64,000 nt of DNA, from the NCBI RefSeq assembly GCF_001043115.1, contig NZ_LFME01000005.1, positions 123,710-187,709 of the forward strand. The letters run 5' to 3'. The notes under the pieces were generated by a model, which did no database searches, was not told the DNA's origin, and saw nothing but the letters and a program-made list of their open reading frames with translations. Shown here piece after piece: positions 36,229 to 44,800 of this stretch (the first letter of the stretch is position 1; each line of letters starts with the position of its first letter). A program made the position numbers and the translations under genes. This stretch comes from Xanthomonas sp. NCPPB 1128 (lineage in GTDB: Bacteria; Pseudomonadota; Gammaproteobacteria; Xanthomonadales; Xanthomonadaceae).

Positions 36229-36990
36229 ATGGCGTTCTCTGCAACGACCGATGCCTTCGGGCTGCAGGGCAAGACCCTCCTGGTGACCGGTGCCTCTTCC
36301 GGCATCGGCGCCGCCGTGGCCGGTCTGTGCGCGCGCCTGGGCGCGACGCTGGCGCTCAACGGGCGCAACGCGGAACGTCTGCAGGCGGTCGCCGAGGCAC
36401 TCCCTGGCGAGGGCCACCGCAGCGTCGTCGGCGACCTCACCGAGGACGCGACCCGTACGCGCCTGCTGGAGGCGGCCGAGCGCTATCACGGCCTGGCCTC
36501 GTGCGCCGGCATCGCCGCGCTGGTGCCGTTCCGGATGGCCGCCGAGAAGCACCTGCAGCAGATGCTGTCGGTGAACTACCTGGCGCCGGTCATCCTGACC
36601 CAGCAGTTGCTGGCCAAGCGCAAGCTGCACGAAGGCGCCTCGCTGGTCTACGTCTCGGCACTGACCGCGCGCGCCGCGCCACAGGCCAGCGCCGGCTACG
36701 CCGGATCCAAGGCGGCGCTGGAGGCCGCGGTGCGGTCCTTCGCGCTGGAACAAGCCCGGCACCGCATCCGCGCCAACTGCATCGCCCCAGGCTACGTCGA
36801 CACGCCGATGCTGAGCAGGCTGGGCAGCACCGCCGACATGGACGACAAGATCGCCCTGACGCCGCTCGGCCGCATCGACCCGGCCGATGTCGCCAACGGC
36901 GCGGCCTATCTGCTGTCCGACGCCAGCCGCTGGATCACCCGCAGCACCCTGACCATCGACGGCGGGCTGTCCCTGCCGATTCGCCTATGA
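36229..36990 (+). CDS. Short-chain dehydrogenase/reductase 1 (FabG-like)
   Basis: A 253-residue Rossmann-fold oxidoreductase. Cofactor motif TGASSGIG (20-27), catalytic Ser143, Tyr157 and Lys161 (YAGSK), and the C-terminal GRIDPADVANGAAYLLSDASRWITRSTLTIDGG typical of FabG-like reductases. Likely reduces a 3-ketoacyl chain on the local ACP; it could instead act on the sugar. Two bases separate it from the synthase gene. Its neighbour at 37005 is a paralogue. Confidence 0.88.
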   Translation: MAFSATTDAFGLQGKTLLVTGASSGIGAAVAGLCARLGATLALNGRNAERLQAVAEALPGEGHRSVVGDLTEDATRTRLLEAAERYHGLASCAGIAALVPFRMAAEKHLQQMLSVNYLAPVILTQQLLAKRKLHEGASLVYVSALTARAAPQASAGYAGSKAALEAAVRSFALEQARHRIRANCIAPGYVDTPMLSRLGSTADMDDKIALTPLGRIDPADVANGAAYLLSDASRWITRSTLTIDGGLSLPIRL

Positions 36991-37004
36991 GCCCGGAGAC
37001 CCCC

Positions 37005-37766
37005 ATGTCCGTTGCGGAAACGCCCGCCGCGCTGCTACAGACGCTGTACGGCGTGCACGGCAAGCGCATCCTGGTCACCGGCGCCTCCAAGGGCATCGGC
37101 GAGGCGGTGGCCAAGGCCTGCGCCGGCGCCGGTGCGCACCTGCTCGTGGCCGGCCGCGACCTGCCGCGGCTGCAGGCCCTGCTCGACGCCTTGCCCGGCG
37201 ACGGCCATCGCCTGTTCGCCGGCGACCTGTGCGATGCCGCCACCGTGCAGCGCCTGGCCACCGAGAGCGGGCCGCTCGACGGCGTGGTGCACAGCGCCGG
37301 CATCCGCGGCCTGTCGCCGATGAAGCTGGTCAGCGAGCGCTTCCTCACCGAAGTGATGACGATCAACTACGTCGCGCCGACGATGCTGACCCGCCATCTG
37401 CTCGCGCGCCAGGCGCTGCGTCCCGGTGGCTCCATCGTCTTCCTCGCCTCGATCGCCGCGCTGACCGGCACCGTCGGCGTCGGCCCCTACGCCGGCTCCA
37501 AGGCGGCGCTGATCGGCATGCTGCGGCCGTTGGCGCTGGAACTGGCGCGGCGCCAGATCCGCGCCAACGCGCTCTGCCCGGGCCTGGTCGAGACCACCCT
37601 GATCAACGAGGACAAGGCCTGGTTCGAGGAGAGCCGCAAGCGCTATCCGCTGGGCATCGGCGACCCCGAGGACGTGGCCCTGGCCTGCCTGTACTTCCTC
37701 TCCGACGCCAGCAGCAAGGTCACCGGCCAGGCCTTCAGCATGGACGGCGGCGTGGAGTTCGCATGA
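37005..37766 (+). CDS. Short-chain dehydrogenase/reductase 2
   Basis: A 253-residue SDR paralogous to the gene before it. TGASKGIG (25-32), Ser149, Tyr162 and Lys166 (YAGSK), and LSDASSKVTGQAFSMDGG at the C-terminus. ATG 37005 is chosen because GGAG stands six bases before it; an in-frame ATG at 36987, overlapping the previous stop, would add six residues. Why two reductases are needed is unclear: one could act on the acyl chain and the other on the sugar, or two rounds of extension could occur. Overlaps the next gene by four bases. Confidence 0.87.
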   Translation: MSVAETPAALLQTLYGVHGKRILVTGASKGIGEAVAKACAGAGAHLLVAGRDLPRLQALLDALPGDGHRLFAGDLCDAATVQRLATESGPLDGVVHSAGIRGLSPMKLVSERFLTEVMTINYVAPTMLTRHLLARQALRPGGSIVFLASIAALTGTVGVGPYAGSKAALIGMLRPLALELARRQIRANALCPGLVETTLINEDKAWFEESRKRYPLGIGDPEDVALACLYFLSDASSKVTGQAFSMDGGVEFA

Positions 37767-38410
37767 GCGATGCGCCGCCGCAACACGTGCTGATCGTCGG
37801 TGCCGGCGGCTTCGGCCGCGGCATCGCAGCGATGGCCTGCAACGACGATCCGGGCTACGGCCAGGCTTGGGACATCAAGGGCTTCCTGGACAGCCGCAGC
37901 GCGCTCGGCGCCGGCCTGCGCTGGCCGCTGCTCGGCGACCCGGACACCTACCAGCCGGTGCCCGGCGACCTGTTCGTCTGCGCGCTCGGCGATCCGGCCG
38001 CGCGCCGCCGCTACAGCCGACCGCTGCTGGAGCGCGGCGCCGACTTCATGGTGTTGCGCCCGCGCCTGCGCGAAGCGTCGGAGACGCCGATTGGGCGCGG
38101 CGGCCTGTTCGAGGTCGGCGTGTCGATTGGCGCGGACAGCCGCATCGGCGAATTCGTCACCATCCTCGCCACCACCATCGTCGGCCACGACGTGGTGATC
38201 GGCGATTACGTGCAGATCGGCAACTTCGTGTTCATCGGTGGCGGCGCGCGCATCGGCCACGACGTGGTCATCCACCCGCATGCCACCGTGCTGCCCGGCA
38301 TCGCGATCGGCGACGGCGCGGTGATCGGCGCCGGCAGCGTGGTGGTCAAGGACGTGCCGCCCAACGTCACCGTCGCCGGGAATCCGGCGCGTACGATCTT
38401 CAGCCGTTGA
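37763..38410 (+). CDS. NeuD/PglD-family sugar O/N-acyltransferase
   Basis: A 215-residue left-handed beta-helix acyltransferase. The N-terminal PglD-type nucleotide-sugar-binding part has VLIVGAGGFGRGIAAMA and LGDP; the C-terminal hexapeptide repeats run from about 115 to 200 (IGADSRIGEFVTILATTIVGHDVVIGDY ... IGDGAVIGAGSVVVKDVPPNVTVAGNPAR). His in IVGHDVVIG matches the catalytic His of PglD-type enzymes. It probably transfers the acyl group, perhaps from the local ACP rather than acetyl-CoA, to the 4-amino group made by the aminotransferase. Confidence 0.87.
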   Translation: MSDAPPQHVLIVGAGGFGRGIAAMACNDDPGYGQAWDIKGFLDSRSALGAGLRWPLLGDPDTYQPVPGDLFVCALGDPAARRRYSRPLLERGADFMVLRPRLREASETPIGRGGLFEVGVSIGADSRIGEFVTILATTIVGHDVVIGDYVQIGNFVFIGGGARIGHDVVIHPHATVLPGIAIGDGAVIGAGSVVVKDVPPNVTVAGNPARTIFSR

Positions 38411-38435
38411 CCCAGCACCCAGGACGCCGTTCCGC

Positions 38436-39575
38436 ATGACCCGCCACGCCCTCGACGCCGAGCACTACATCAGCCCGCACAGCCTGCGCCTGGAACAACA
38501 GCGTCTGTTCGGCAAGCTGTGGATCTTCGTCGGCTTCGCCTCCATGGTGCGCGAGCGCAACCAGTTCTTCGCGCGCCAGGTGGCCGGGGTGCCGGTGCTG
38601 GTGCAGCGCACCGAGGCCGGCATCCGCGCCTTCCTCAACCAGTGCCCGCACCGGCAGTCGGCGATCCAGACCGAGTCGCACGGCAAGCGTCCGCTGGTGT
38701 GCCCGTACCACGCCTGGTCGTTCGGCGCCGAGGGCGAACTGCGCGGGATGCCCAACTCCGGCCTGTACCAGTTCACCGCCGAGGAAAAGGCCGGCATCTG
38801 CCTGACCAAGCTGCAGGTGCAGCAGGTCGGCGAGCTGCTGTTCGTGAACATGGCCGAGCACCCGCTGCCGTTGGAGGAGCAGTTCGCGCCTGCGTTCCTG
38901 GAGACCCTGCGCGCCGCGGCATCGCACGTGGATTCGCAGCTGATCTACAGCTGCCATCGCGTGCGCTACAACTGGAAGCTCAACATGGAGAACGTGAAGG
39001 ATTACAACCATATCCCGTTCATCCATCCCAAGACCTTCAACCCGCTGATGACTGCGGCGCCCAAGCCCTCGGCGCACGTCGAGCGGCCCGCCGAAGTCCC
39101 CTCGGTGGTGGAACAACTGCTGCAGGGCGGCGATCCGGTCCCGCTGCATGCGCTGAGCTTCCCGGCCAAGGCCGAGATCGCGGTGCAGGATCATTGGTAC
39201 CGGCCGCTGTGCGAGCGCTACGGCGAGGATTCGGCGTTCTACAACTGGTTCCTCTATCCGAACGTGAACTTCTACAGCGTGCGTGGCGACTCCTTCGTGC
39301 TGCAGCAGTACGACCCGGTCTCGCCCAACGAGACCGACTACCACCTGTGGGTGGCCACCGCCCGGCGTAAAAGCGAGCGGACCGATTTCACCGCCCTGCT
39401 CAGCACACTGATGCGCATCGAGCATCAGGTGATCGCCGAGGACACCGCAGTGCTGGAACGCCTGCAGGCCGGCCTGGGTCCGCACTCGCGCTCCTTCATG
39501 CACGGCGACTACGAGACCGAGCTGGTGCGCCAGCACCTGTGGTACCGCGCCAATGTGCTGGAGGAACCGGCATGA
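38436..39575 (+). CDS. Rieske [2Fe-2S] non-haem iron oxygenase
   Basis: A 379-residue aromatic-ring-hydroxylating-dioxygenase-type alpha subunit. The Rieske cluster ligands are Cys70, His72, Cys89 and His92 (CPH ... CPYHAW). The mononuclear iron site is ENVKDYNHIPFIH, with bridging Asp189 and ligands His192 and His197; the third ligand, a C-terminal Asp, is not assigned. Length and both sites are complete, so it should be active. No ferredoxin or reductase gene is near, so electrons must come from elsewhere. Within this operon it may hydroxylate or oxidatively demethylate or deaminate the sugar or its acyl group. I know of no such enzyme in the classic viosamine pathway, which makes this gene stand out. 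Confidence 0.88.
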   Translation: MTRHALDAEHYISPHSLRLEQQRLFGKLWIFVGFASMVRERNQFFARQVAGVPVLVQRTEAGIRAFLNQCPHRQSAIQTESHGKRPLVCPYHAWSFGAEGELRGMPNSGLYQFTAEEKAGICLTKLQVQQVGELLFVNMAEHPLPLEEQFAPAFLETLRAAASHVDSQLIYSCHRVRYNWKLNMENVKDYNHIPFIHPKTFNPLMTAAPKPSAHVERPAEVPSVVEQLLQGGDPVPLHALSFPAKAEIAVQDHWYRPLCERYGEDSAFYNWFLYPNVNFYSVRGDSFVLQQYDPVSPNETDYHLWVATARRKSERTDFTALLSTLMRIEHQVIAEDTAVLERLQAGLGPHSRSFMHGDYETELVRQHLWYRANVLEEPA

Positions 39576-40189
39576 AGACGCTGGTGCTGATCGGCCAGGG
39601 CCATGCGCTGGAGCAGGCGCAACGTACTGCGCAGGCCTGCGGCCTGGCGTACGTGGGCATCGCCCTGGACTCGCCGGACCGCTACAACTTCAACCTGGGC
39701 GCCCTGCACGCCAGCCATGCGCCCGCCGCGACCGACGTGTTCGTTGCCATGGACGAACGCGCGGTCAACCAATCGCGGCACAAGCTGCTCGCCGACGTGC
39801 GCCTGGCCGGCTACGGCAGCATCGACCTGGTGTGGCCGCAATCGCACGTCGATGACGGCGTGCGCCTGCTCGGCAACGTGCATGTCGGCCCCGGATGCAA
39901 CCTGGCGGCCGGCAGCAGCATCGGCGCCGGCAGCTGGCTGGAACGCCAGGTGATCGTCGAACAGGACGCGCGCGTCGGCGCCTGCGTCACCCTGCATGCC
40001 GGCGTGCACCTCGGCCGCGGCACCCAGGTCGGCCAGGGCAGCACCCTGGGCGGCGGCAGCATGACCCGCAGCGGTGCGAAGATCGGCCGTCACTGCGAAT
40101 GGCTGCTGCCCGGCACCGTGCCGGACGTGTTGCCGGACCGCTGTTTCTACGACGCACTGATGCCTGGCGGCGCCCGCATCCTGCGTTGA
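39572..40189 (+). CDS. Hexapeptide-repeat transferase-like protein
   Basis: A 205-residue protein overlapping the Rieske gene by four bases. An N-terminal alpha/beta part (MKTLVLIGQGHALEQAQRTAQACGLAYVGIALDS) resembles the PglD/NeuD nucleotide-binding domain. Irregular left-handed beta-helix turns follow (VHVGPGCNLAAGSSIGAGSWLERQVIVEQDARVGACVTLHAGVHLGRGTQVGQGSTLGGGSM). It is less regular than the acyltransferase at 37763 and may be a second acyltransferase or a non-catalytic partner. Last gene of the tight unit that starts at 33785. Confidence 0.72.
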   Translation: MKTLVLIGQGHALEQAQRTAQACGLAYVGIALDSPDRYNFNLGALHASHAPAATDVFVAMDERAVNQSRHKLLADVRLAGYGSIDLVWPQSHVDDGVRLLGNVHVGPGCNLAAGSSIGAGSWLERQVIVEQDARVGACVTLHAGVHLGRGTQVGQGSTLGGGSMTRSGAKIGRHCEWLLPGTVPDVLPDRCFYDALMPGGARILR

Positions 40190-40482
40190 TGCCGGCGCGC
40201 GCGAATGCGCGTCGTGGTGTTCTTGATCATATGCGTTTCCGCCGGTGACGGGATTGGCGTCGCTGTGCCGACCTCTTCGATTCACTTTGCCCAAAACGGC
40301 GCCACGTGCGACAGCACGCCGGGCTGGGATGCATGCACGATCCTGGCGCAGCGGGCTTCGCTAGGATCGCTCGCGGGCGGCGATCGCCGCGCGGCCTGAT
40401 CGCGCTACGACGCGACACGCCTCTCGCATCCGTCTTCCCAGCATCCGCGCGCCTCCGGTGGCGCGTCCTTTCGAGTGGACCC
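40190..40482 (+). other. Gap before the FkbM methyltransferase (293 bases)
   Basis: No gene, no convincing sigma-54 or sigma-28 site and no T-tailed terminator are seen. The first 70 bases are relatively A/T-rich. The open frame that continues upstream of the methyltransferase to 40306 lacks family similarity and is taken as non-coding. Confidence 0.5.
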
Positions 40483-41616
40483 ATGACCGACCATCTGGCC
40501 GCGCGTCAGCGCGAAGCCGACCTGATCGATGCCTGCAAGCGCGCTGGCGGCGCGATCTTCCTGGCCCCAAGCTCCCATCTTGGAAAACTTTTCGCGTCCG
40601 CTGCGGCCACGGCGCTGCTCGCCAGAGCGCCGGGAATCAGCATCCTCGCGCTGGACGACGTCCTGCATGCGCAGGCCATGCCGGTCGACGGTTTCGACGC
40701 GGTGCTGCCGACGGCAGCGCTGCGTCAGGACCCGGAACTGGCCCGCCTGCCGGCGATCAACTGCGGCTACTCGATCCCGACCTGGCTGCACTTTGCGCAG
40801 TTGGTGCAACAGGTCGGCGGCCGCGCCGTCGATCTGCCGGAGCTCATGTACGCCCTGGACATGACCCTGATCTACGAGACCGGACCGACGACGCGCACGC
40901 AGATGCTGGCGCATGCGCAACGGTTCGACGCCGTGCGCCATCGCCTGGCCGACGCCCTGAGCGTGCGAACGCTCGATGCGGTGCTGCAGATGCGCATGAA
41001 CGGCGATCGGCGACCCTTGCTGGATGTGCTGTGTCCGGGCGAGCAGGAGTATTTCTCCATGTTCCAGGGCAATCCGCATCCGATCCGGATCGGGGCGAAC
41101 GAGCACTACGTGGACATCGGCGCCTACGATGGCGACACCGTGCGTAAGTTCCGCGTTGCCGCCCGCGACCGCTATGCGGCCATCCACGCCTTCGAGCCGG
41201 ACCCGGAGAACTTCGCCGCCCTGCAGCAAGGGCTTGCGGATGACGGCAGCCGCACCACCCTGTACAACGCGGCGGTCGCCGATGTCGCCGGCACCCTCGC
41301 GTTCGACGCCCAGGGCACCATGGGCAGCCGGCTCGACGGCAGCGGCGCCGCACGCGTCGCCTGCCTGCGCCTGGACGATGTGCTCGAACGCGCCACCCTG
41401 CTGAAAATGGATGTGGAGGGGTTCGAGCCCACGGTGCTGCGCGGCGCCACCGAACTGATCCGGCGCTGCCGCCCGCGCATGGCCATCACCTGCTACCACC
41501 ACGCGCTCGACCTGCTGGACATCGTCGCCGAACTGGACCGGATCCTGCCGGATGCCAAGCTGCGTCTACGCCATTACTCGCTGTACTTCTACGACACCGT
41601 GCTCTACGTGGAATGA
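40483..41616 (+). CDS. FkbM-family methyltransferase
   Basis: A 377-residue protein. The C-terminal ~200 residues are an FkbM SAM-dependent methyltransferase: YVDIGAYDGDTVRKF (SAM loop), IHAFEPDPENF, LRLDDVLERATLLKMDVEGFEPTVLRGA. The N-terminal ~175 residues (LAPSSHLGKLFASAAATALL; LALDDVLHAQAMPVDGFDAVLPT) resemble no family I can name with confidence. A likely role is O-methylation of the flagellin sugar, in parallel with the 2-O-methyl group on modified viosamine in Pseudomonas syringae. ATG 40483 is used; an in-frame ATG 177 bases upstream is judged too early. The Shine-Dalgarno is weak. Confidence 0.85.
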   Translation: MTDHLAARQREADLIDACKRAGGAIFLAPSSHLGKLFASAAATALLARAPGISILALDDVLHAQAMPVDGFDAVLPTAALRQDPELARLPAINCGYSIPTWLHFAQLVQQVGGRAVDLPELMYALDMTLIYETGPTTRTQMLAHAQRFDAVRHRLADALSVRTLDAVLQMRMNGDRRPLLDVLCPGEQEYFSMFQGNPHPIRIGANEHYVDIGAYDGDTVRKFRVAARDRYAAIHAFEPDPENFAALQQGLADDGSRTTLYNAAVADVAGTLAFDAQGTMGSRLDGSGAARVACLRLDDVLERATLLKMDVEGFEPTVLRGATELIRRCRPRMAITCYHHALDLLDIVAELDRILPDAKLRLRHYSLYFYDTVLYVE

Positions 41617-41734
41617 GTTGCCCCGACCGCTAGCGGCGCGCTGGCCTCCCTCTGCCGCTTCGCACGGGCAGTAACAAACGGGAACCATCGCGGCGCGGCG
41701 GTCCAGCCATGTCAGCTGCAGCCCGGCTGATGAG

Positions 41735-41749
41735 CGGCATGGTTGTTGC
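41735..41749 (+). promoter_or_regulatory. Candidate sigma-54 promoter for the large glycosyltransferase
   Basis: CGGCATGGTTGTTGC: GG to GC spacing of ten, TTGCA intact, two deviations in the -24 element. It is 60 bases before the glycosyltransferase. Weaker than the others. Confidence 0.5.
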
Positions 41750-41809
41750 ATCCGCGATGGATCGGGCGCGGCGTGCGCTCCGCCCCCCTCCCTACACGGT
41801 CCACCGTTC

Positions 41810-44800
41810 ATGCCCCACCCCCCCCTGGTCAGCGTGGCCATGCCGGCCTACAAGCTGCCCTACTTCGAGCAGGCGCTCGACAGCGTGCTGGCCCAGACCT
41901 ATCCGGCGCTGGAACTGGTCATCTGCGACGACAACCCGACCGAGGCGCTCGCCGAGGTGGTGGAACGCCGCGCGGCCAATGCCCCGTTCCCGATCCGCTA
42001 CCACCGCAACCCGGAGCGCTACGGCGAACTCGGCAGCACCGCCCGCGGCATCGCCCTGGCCCAGGGCGAGTACGTGAAGTTCCTGCACGACGACGACGTG
42101 CTGGCGCCCGATTGCGTGGCCGCGCTGGTCGCGGCGATGCAGTCCGCCCCCGACGTCCTGCTGGCGTCCTCGCGCCGGCAGCGCATCGATAGCCACGGCG
42201 CGCCGCTGGAGGACATCCCGGCCACCGCCTTCCCGTTCGCCGGCGATGTACTGCTGGACGGGCCGGAGTTGCTGTCGTTCCTGGCCGACCACACCATCAA
42301 CTTCGTCGGCGAGCCCAGTTGCGTGCTGTGCCGGCGCAGCGACCTGCTGGAGATCGGCGACGAGCTGATGACGCTGGCCGGCAAGGTCATCAACTGGGTC
42401 GGCGACCTGGCGCTGTACGCCAAGCTGCTGCACCGCGGCCACCTGGCGCTGCTGGCGCGGCCGCTGACCCGCTTCCGGGTGTCGGAGGAGCAATACAGCC
42501 AGGCCGGCCGCGACCAGCCCGGCATCGGCGACCAGGGTCACGCCAACTTCCGGCAGGGCGTGCGCGCGATGGGCTGGTACCACGGCAATGGCGACGTCCG
42601 CCAGGTCACGGTGACGCCGCTGGCCGGCGGCCCGGGCGCGCCGGTGGACCTTCTGCAGGCGATCCAGGACGCCTATGCGCGCGTCTGCGTGCAAGCCGCC
42701 CTGCGTGACTGGCAGGCGCGGCGGACAGTGACGCCAGCGCAACGCGACCTGCTCGACGCGCGCCTGGCCGCCCTCGGCGGTGCGCCGCGGCTGGCCGTGC
42801 TGGTCGACGCGCGTGGCGCCGAGCGCGCCGCGCTGGCGGCGACCCTGGACAGCCTGCTGCTGGAGGGCGCGGCGTTCGCGCAGGTACAGGCGCTGGTGCT
42901 GGGCGACACCTCCAGCGCAGCGTGGCCGGACCCGCGGGTCCGGAGCCTGCCGCCGCTGCCGGCCGAGGCCGATGCCGCGGCGCTGTCCGCCGCGCTGGAC
43001 GCGTCACCGGCCAGCGACTGGTGCCTGCGCGTGGCGGCCGGCAGCCGTTTCTGCGCGGGCGGCCTGCTGCGGCTGCTGTTGGAACTGGCGCAGCAGCCGC
43101 AATGCAACGCGCTGTATGCGGACGAATGGCTGGCCGTGGATGCGGACACCCTCGCGCCGCTGTTGCGGCCCGACCCGGACCTGGACCTGCTGCTGGGCAA
43201 TCCGCTGGCCACGGCCGGCCACTGGGTGTTCCGCCGCGCCGCGGTGCAGGCGCTGGGCGGCTTCGACCCGGCCTACGATGGCGCCAGCGAACTCGAGCTG
43301 ATCCTGCGCCTGTTCCTGCGCGACGGCGGCGACGGCATCGCGCACCTGCCCGAGCCGCTGCTGGTCGCCACGCCGGCCAGCGCCGAGGCCGGCGGCCAAG
43401 CGCGCCAGCGCGCGATCGCCGCGCACCTGCAGGCCCGCGGCTATCCGCAGGCCACGGTCGAACCGCTGCCGGGCGGCCTGTTCCGCATCGACTACGGCCA
43501 TCCCGCGCAACCGCCGGTCTCGATCGTCCTGTTGGCACAGGACAACCTGTCGGCGCTACAGCGCGCGGTGGTCAGCCTGCTCGAACAGACCGCCTACCCG
43601 GCCTACGAACTGCTGCTGGTGGACAACGCCAGCCAGGCGCCGGAGATCACCGCGTGGATGCAGGCGGTGGCCGAACTGGGCAACGGCCGTATCCGCGTGT
43701 TCGCGCTGGAGCAGCGCGTCTCCCTGGCCGAGGCGCACAACCTCGCCGCCACCCAGGCGCAGGGCGAGTACCTGCTGTTCCTGGATGCCGACAGCGCCGC
43801 GGTGCAGGACGGTTGGCTGCACGCGCTGATGAACCACGCGCAGCGGCCGGAAGTCGGCATCGTCGGCGCCAAGGGCGTGTCCGCCGACGGCCGCATCACC
43901 CACGCCGGCCTGCTGCCAGGGCTGCTGGCCGGTGCCGGCCACGCCTTCGCCGGCGAAGCGATGGCCCAGCCCGGCTACATGGGCCGGCTGCAGGTGGCGC
44001 ATCGCTACAGCGCAGTGTCGGCGCATTGCCTGCTGGTGCGGCGGGCGCTGTTCGAACACCTGTCCGGATTCGACGCGGCCGGCTTCGCCGAGGGCGGCGC
44101 CGACGTGGACCTGTGCCTGCGCGCCGCGGCGGCGGGCACCTGGACCGTGTGGACGCCGCAGGCGCTGCTGCTGCAGCCCGCCCCCGCCACGCGCAGCGAC
44201 GCGGCCGACGAGGCCCTGCTGCAGCGTTGGCTGCCGGCGCTGGCGCAGGATCCGGCCTATTCGCCCAGCCTGGGCCTGGACCAGCCTGGCGGCTTCCAGC
44301 TGACCGAGTCCGAATTCTCCTGGCAGCCGCTGTCGTGGAAGCCGCTGCCGCGGGTCCTCGCCCATCCGGGCGACACCTTCGGCAGTGGGCAGTACCGGGT
44401 GATCCAGCCGTTCCAGGCGCTGGCCGCGTCCGCGCAGATCGACGGCCTGTACTACGCACGCCTGCTCGACCCGGTGGAGCTTGCGCGCATCGGCGCCGAT
44501 GCGGTGGTGCTGCAGCGCCGGGTCGGCGACGCGGAACTGGTGCGCATGGAGCGCATGCGCCGTTTCGGCAAGGCCTTCATGGTCTACGAACTGGACGACT
44601 ACCTGCCCAATCTGCCGTTGAAGAGCGCGCATCGCGAGCAGATGCCCAAGGACGTGCTGCGTTCGCTGCGGCGGGCCGCCACGCTGGTGGACCGGGTCAC
44701 CGTCTCCACGCCGGACCTGGCCGAGGCGCTGGCCGGCCTGCACGGCGACATCCGCGTGGTGCGCAACCGGCTGGAGCCGCAGTTGTGGGGGGCGCTGCCG

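Noticed and set aside
40340..40380. Sigma-54-like TGGCGC in the gap before the methyltransferase
   Set aside because: No GC doublet at the required ten-base distance; the -12 element is missing.
40306..40482. N-terminal extension of the FkbM methyltransferase from an upstream in-frame ATG
   Set aside because: The extra 59 residues are Arg/Ala/Gly-rich without family similarity, and the later ATG starts a plausible protein.
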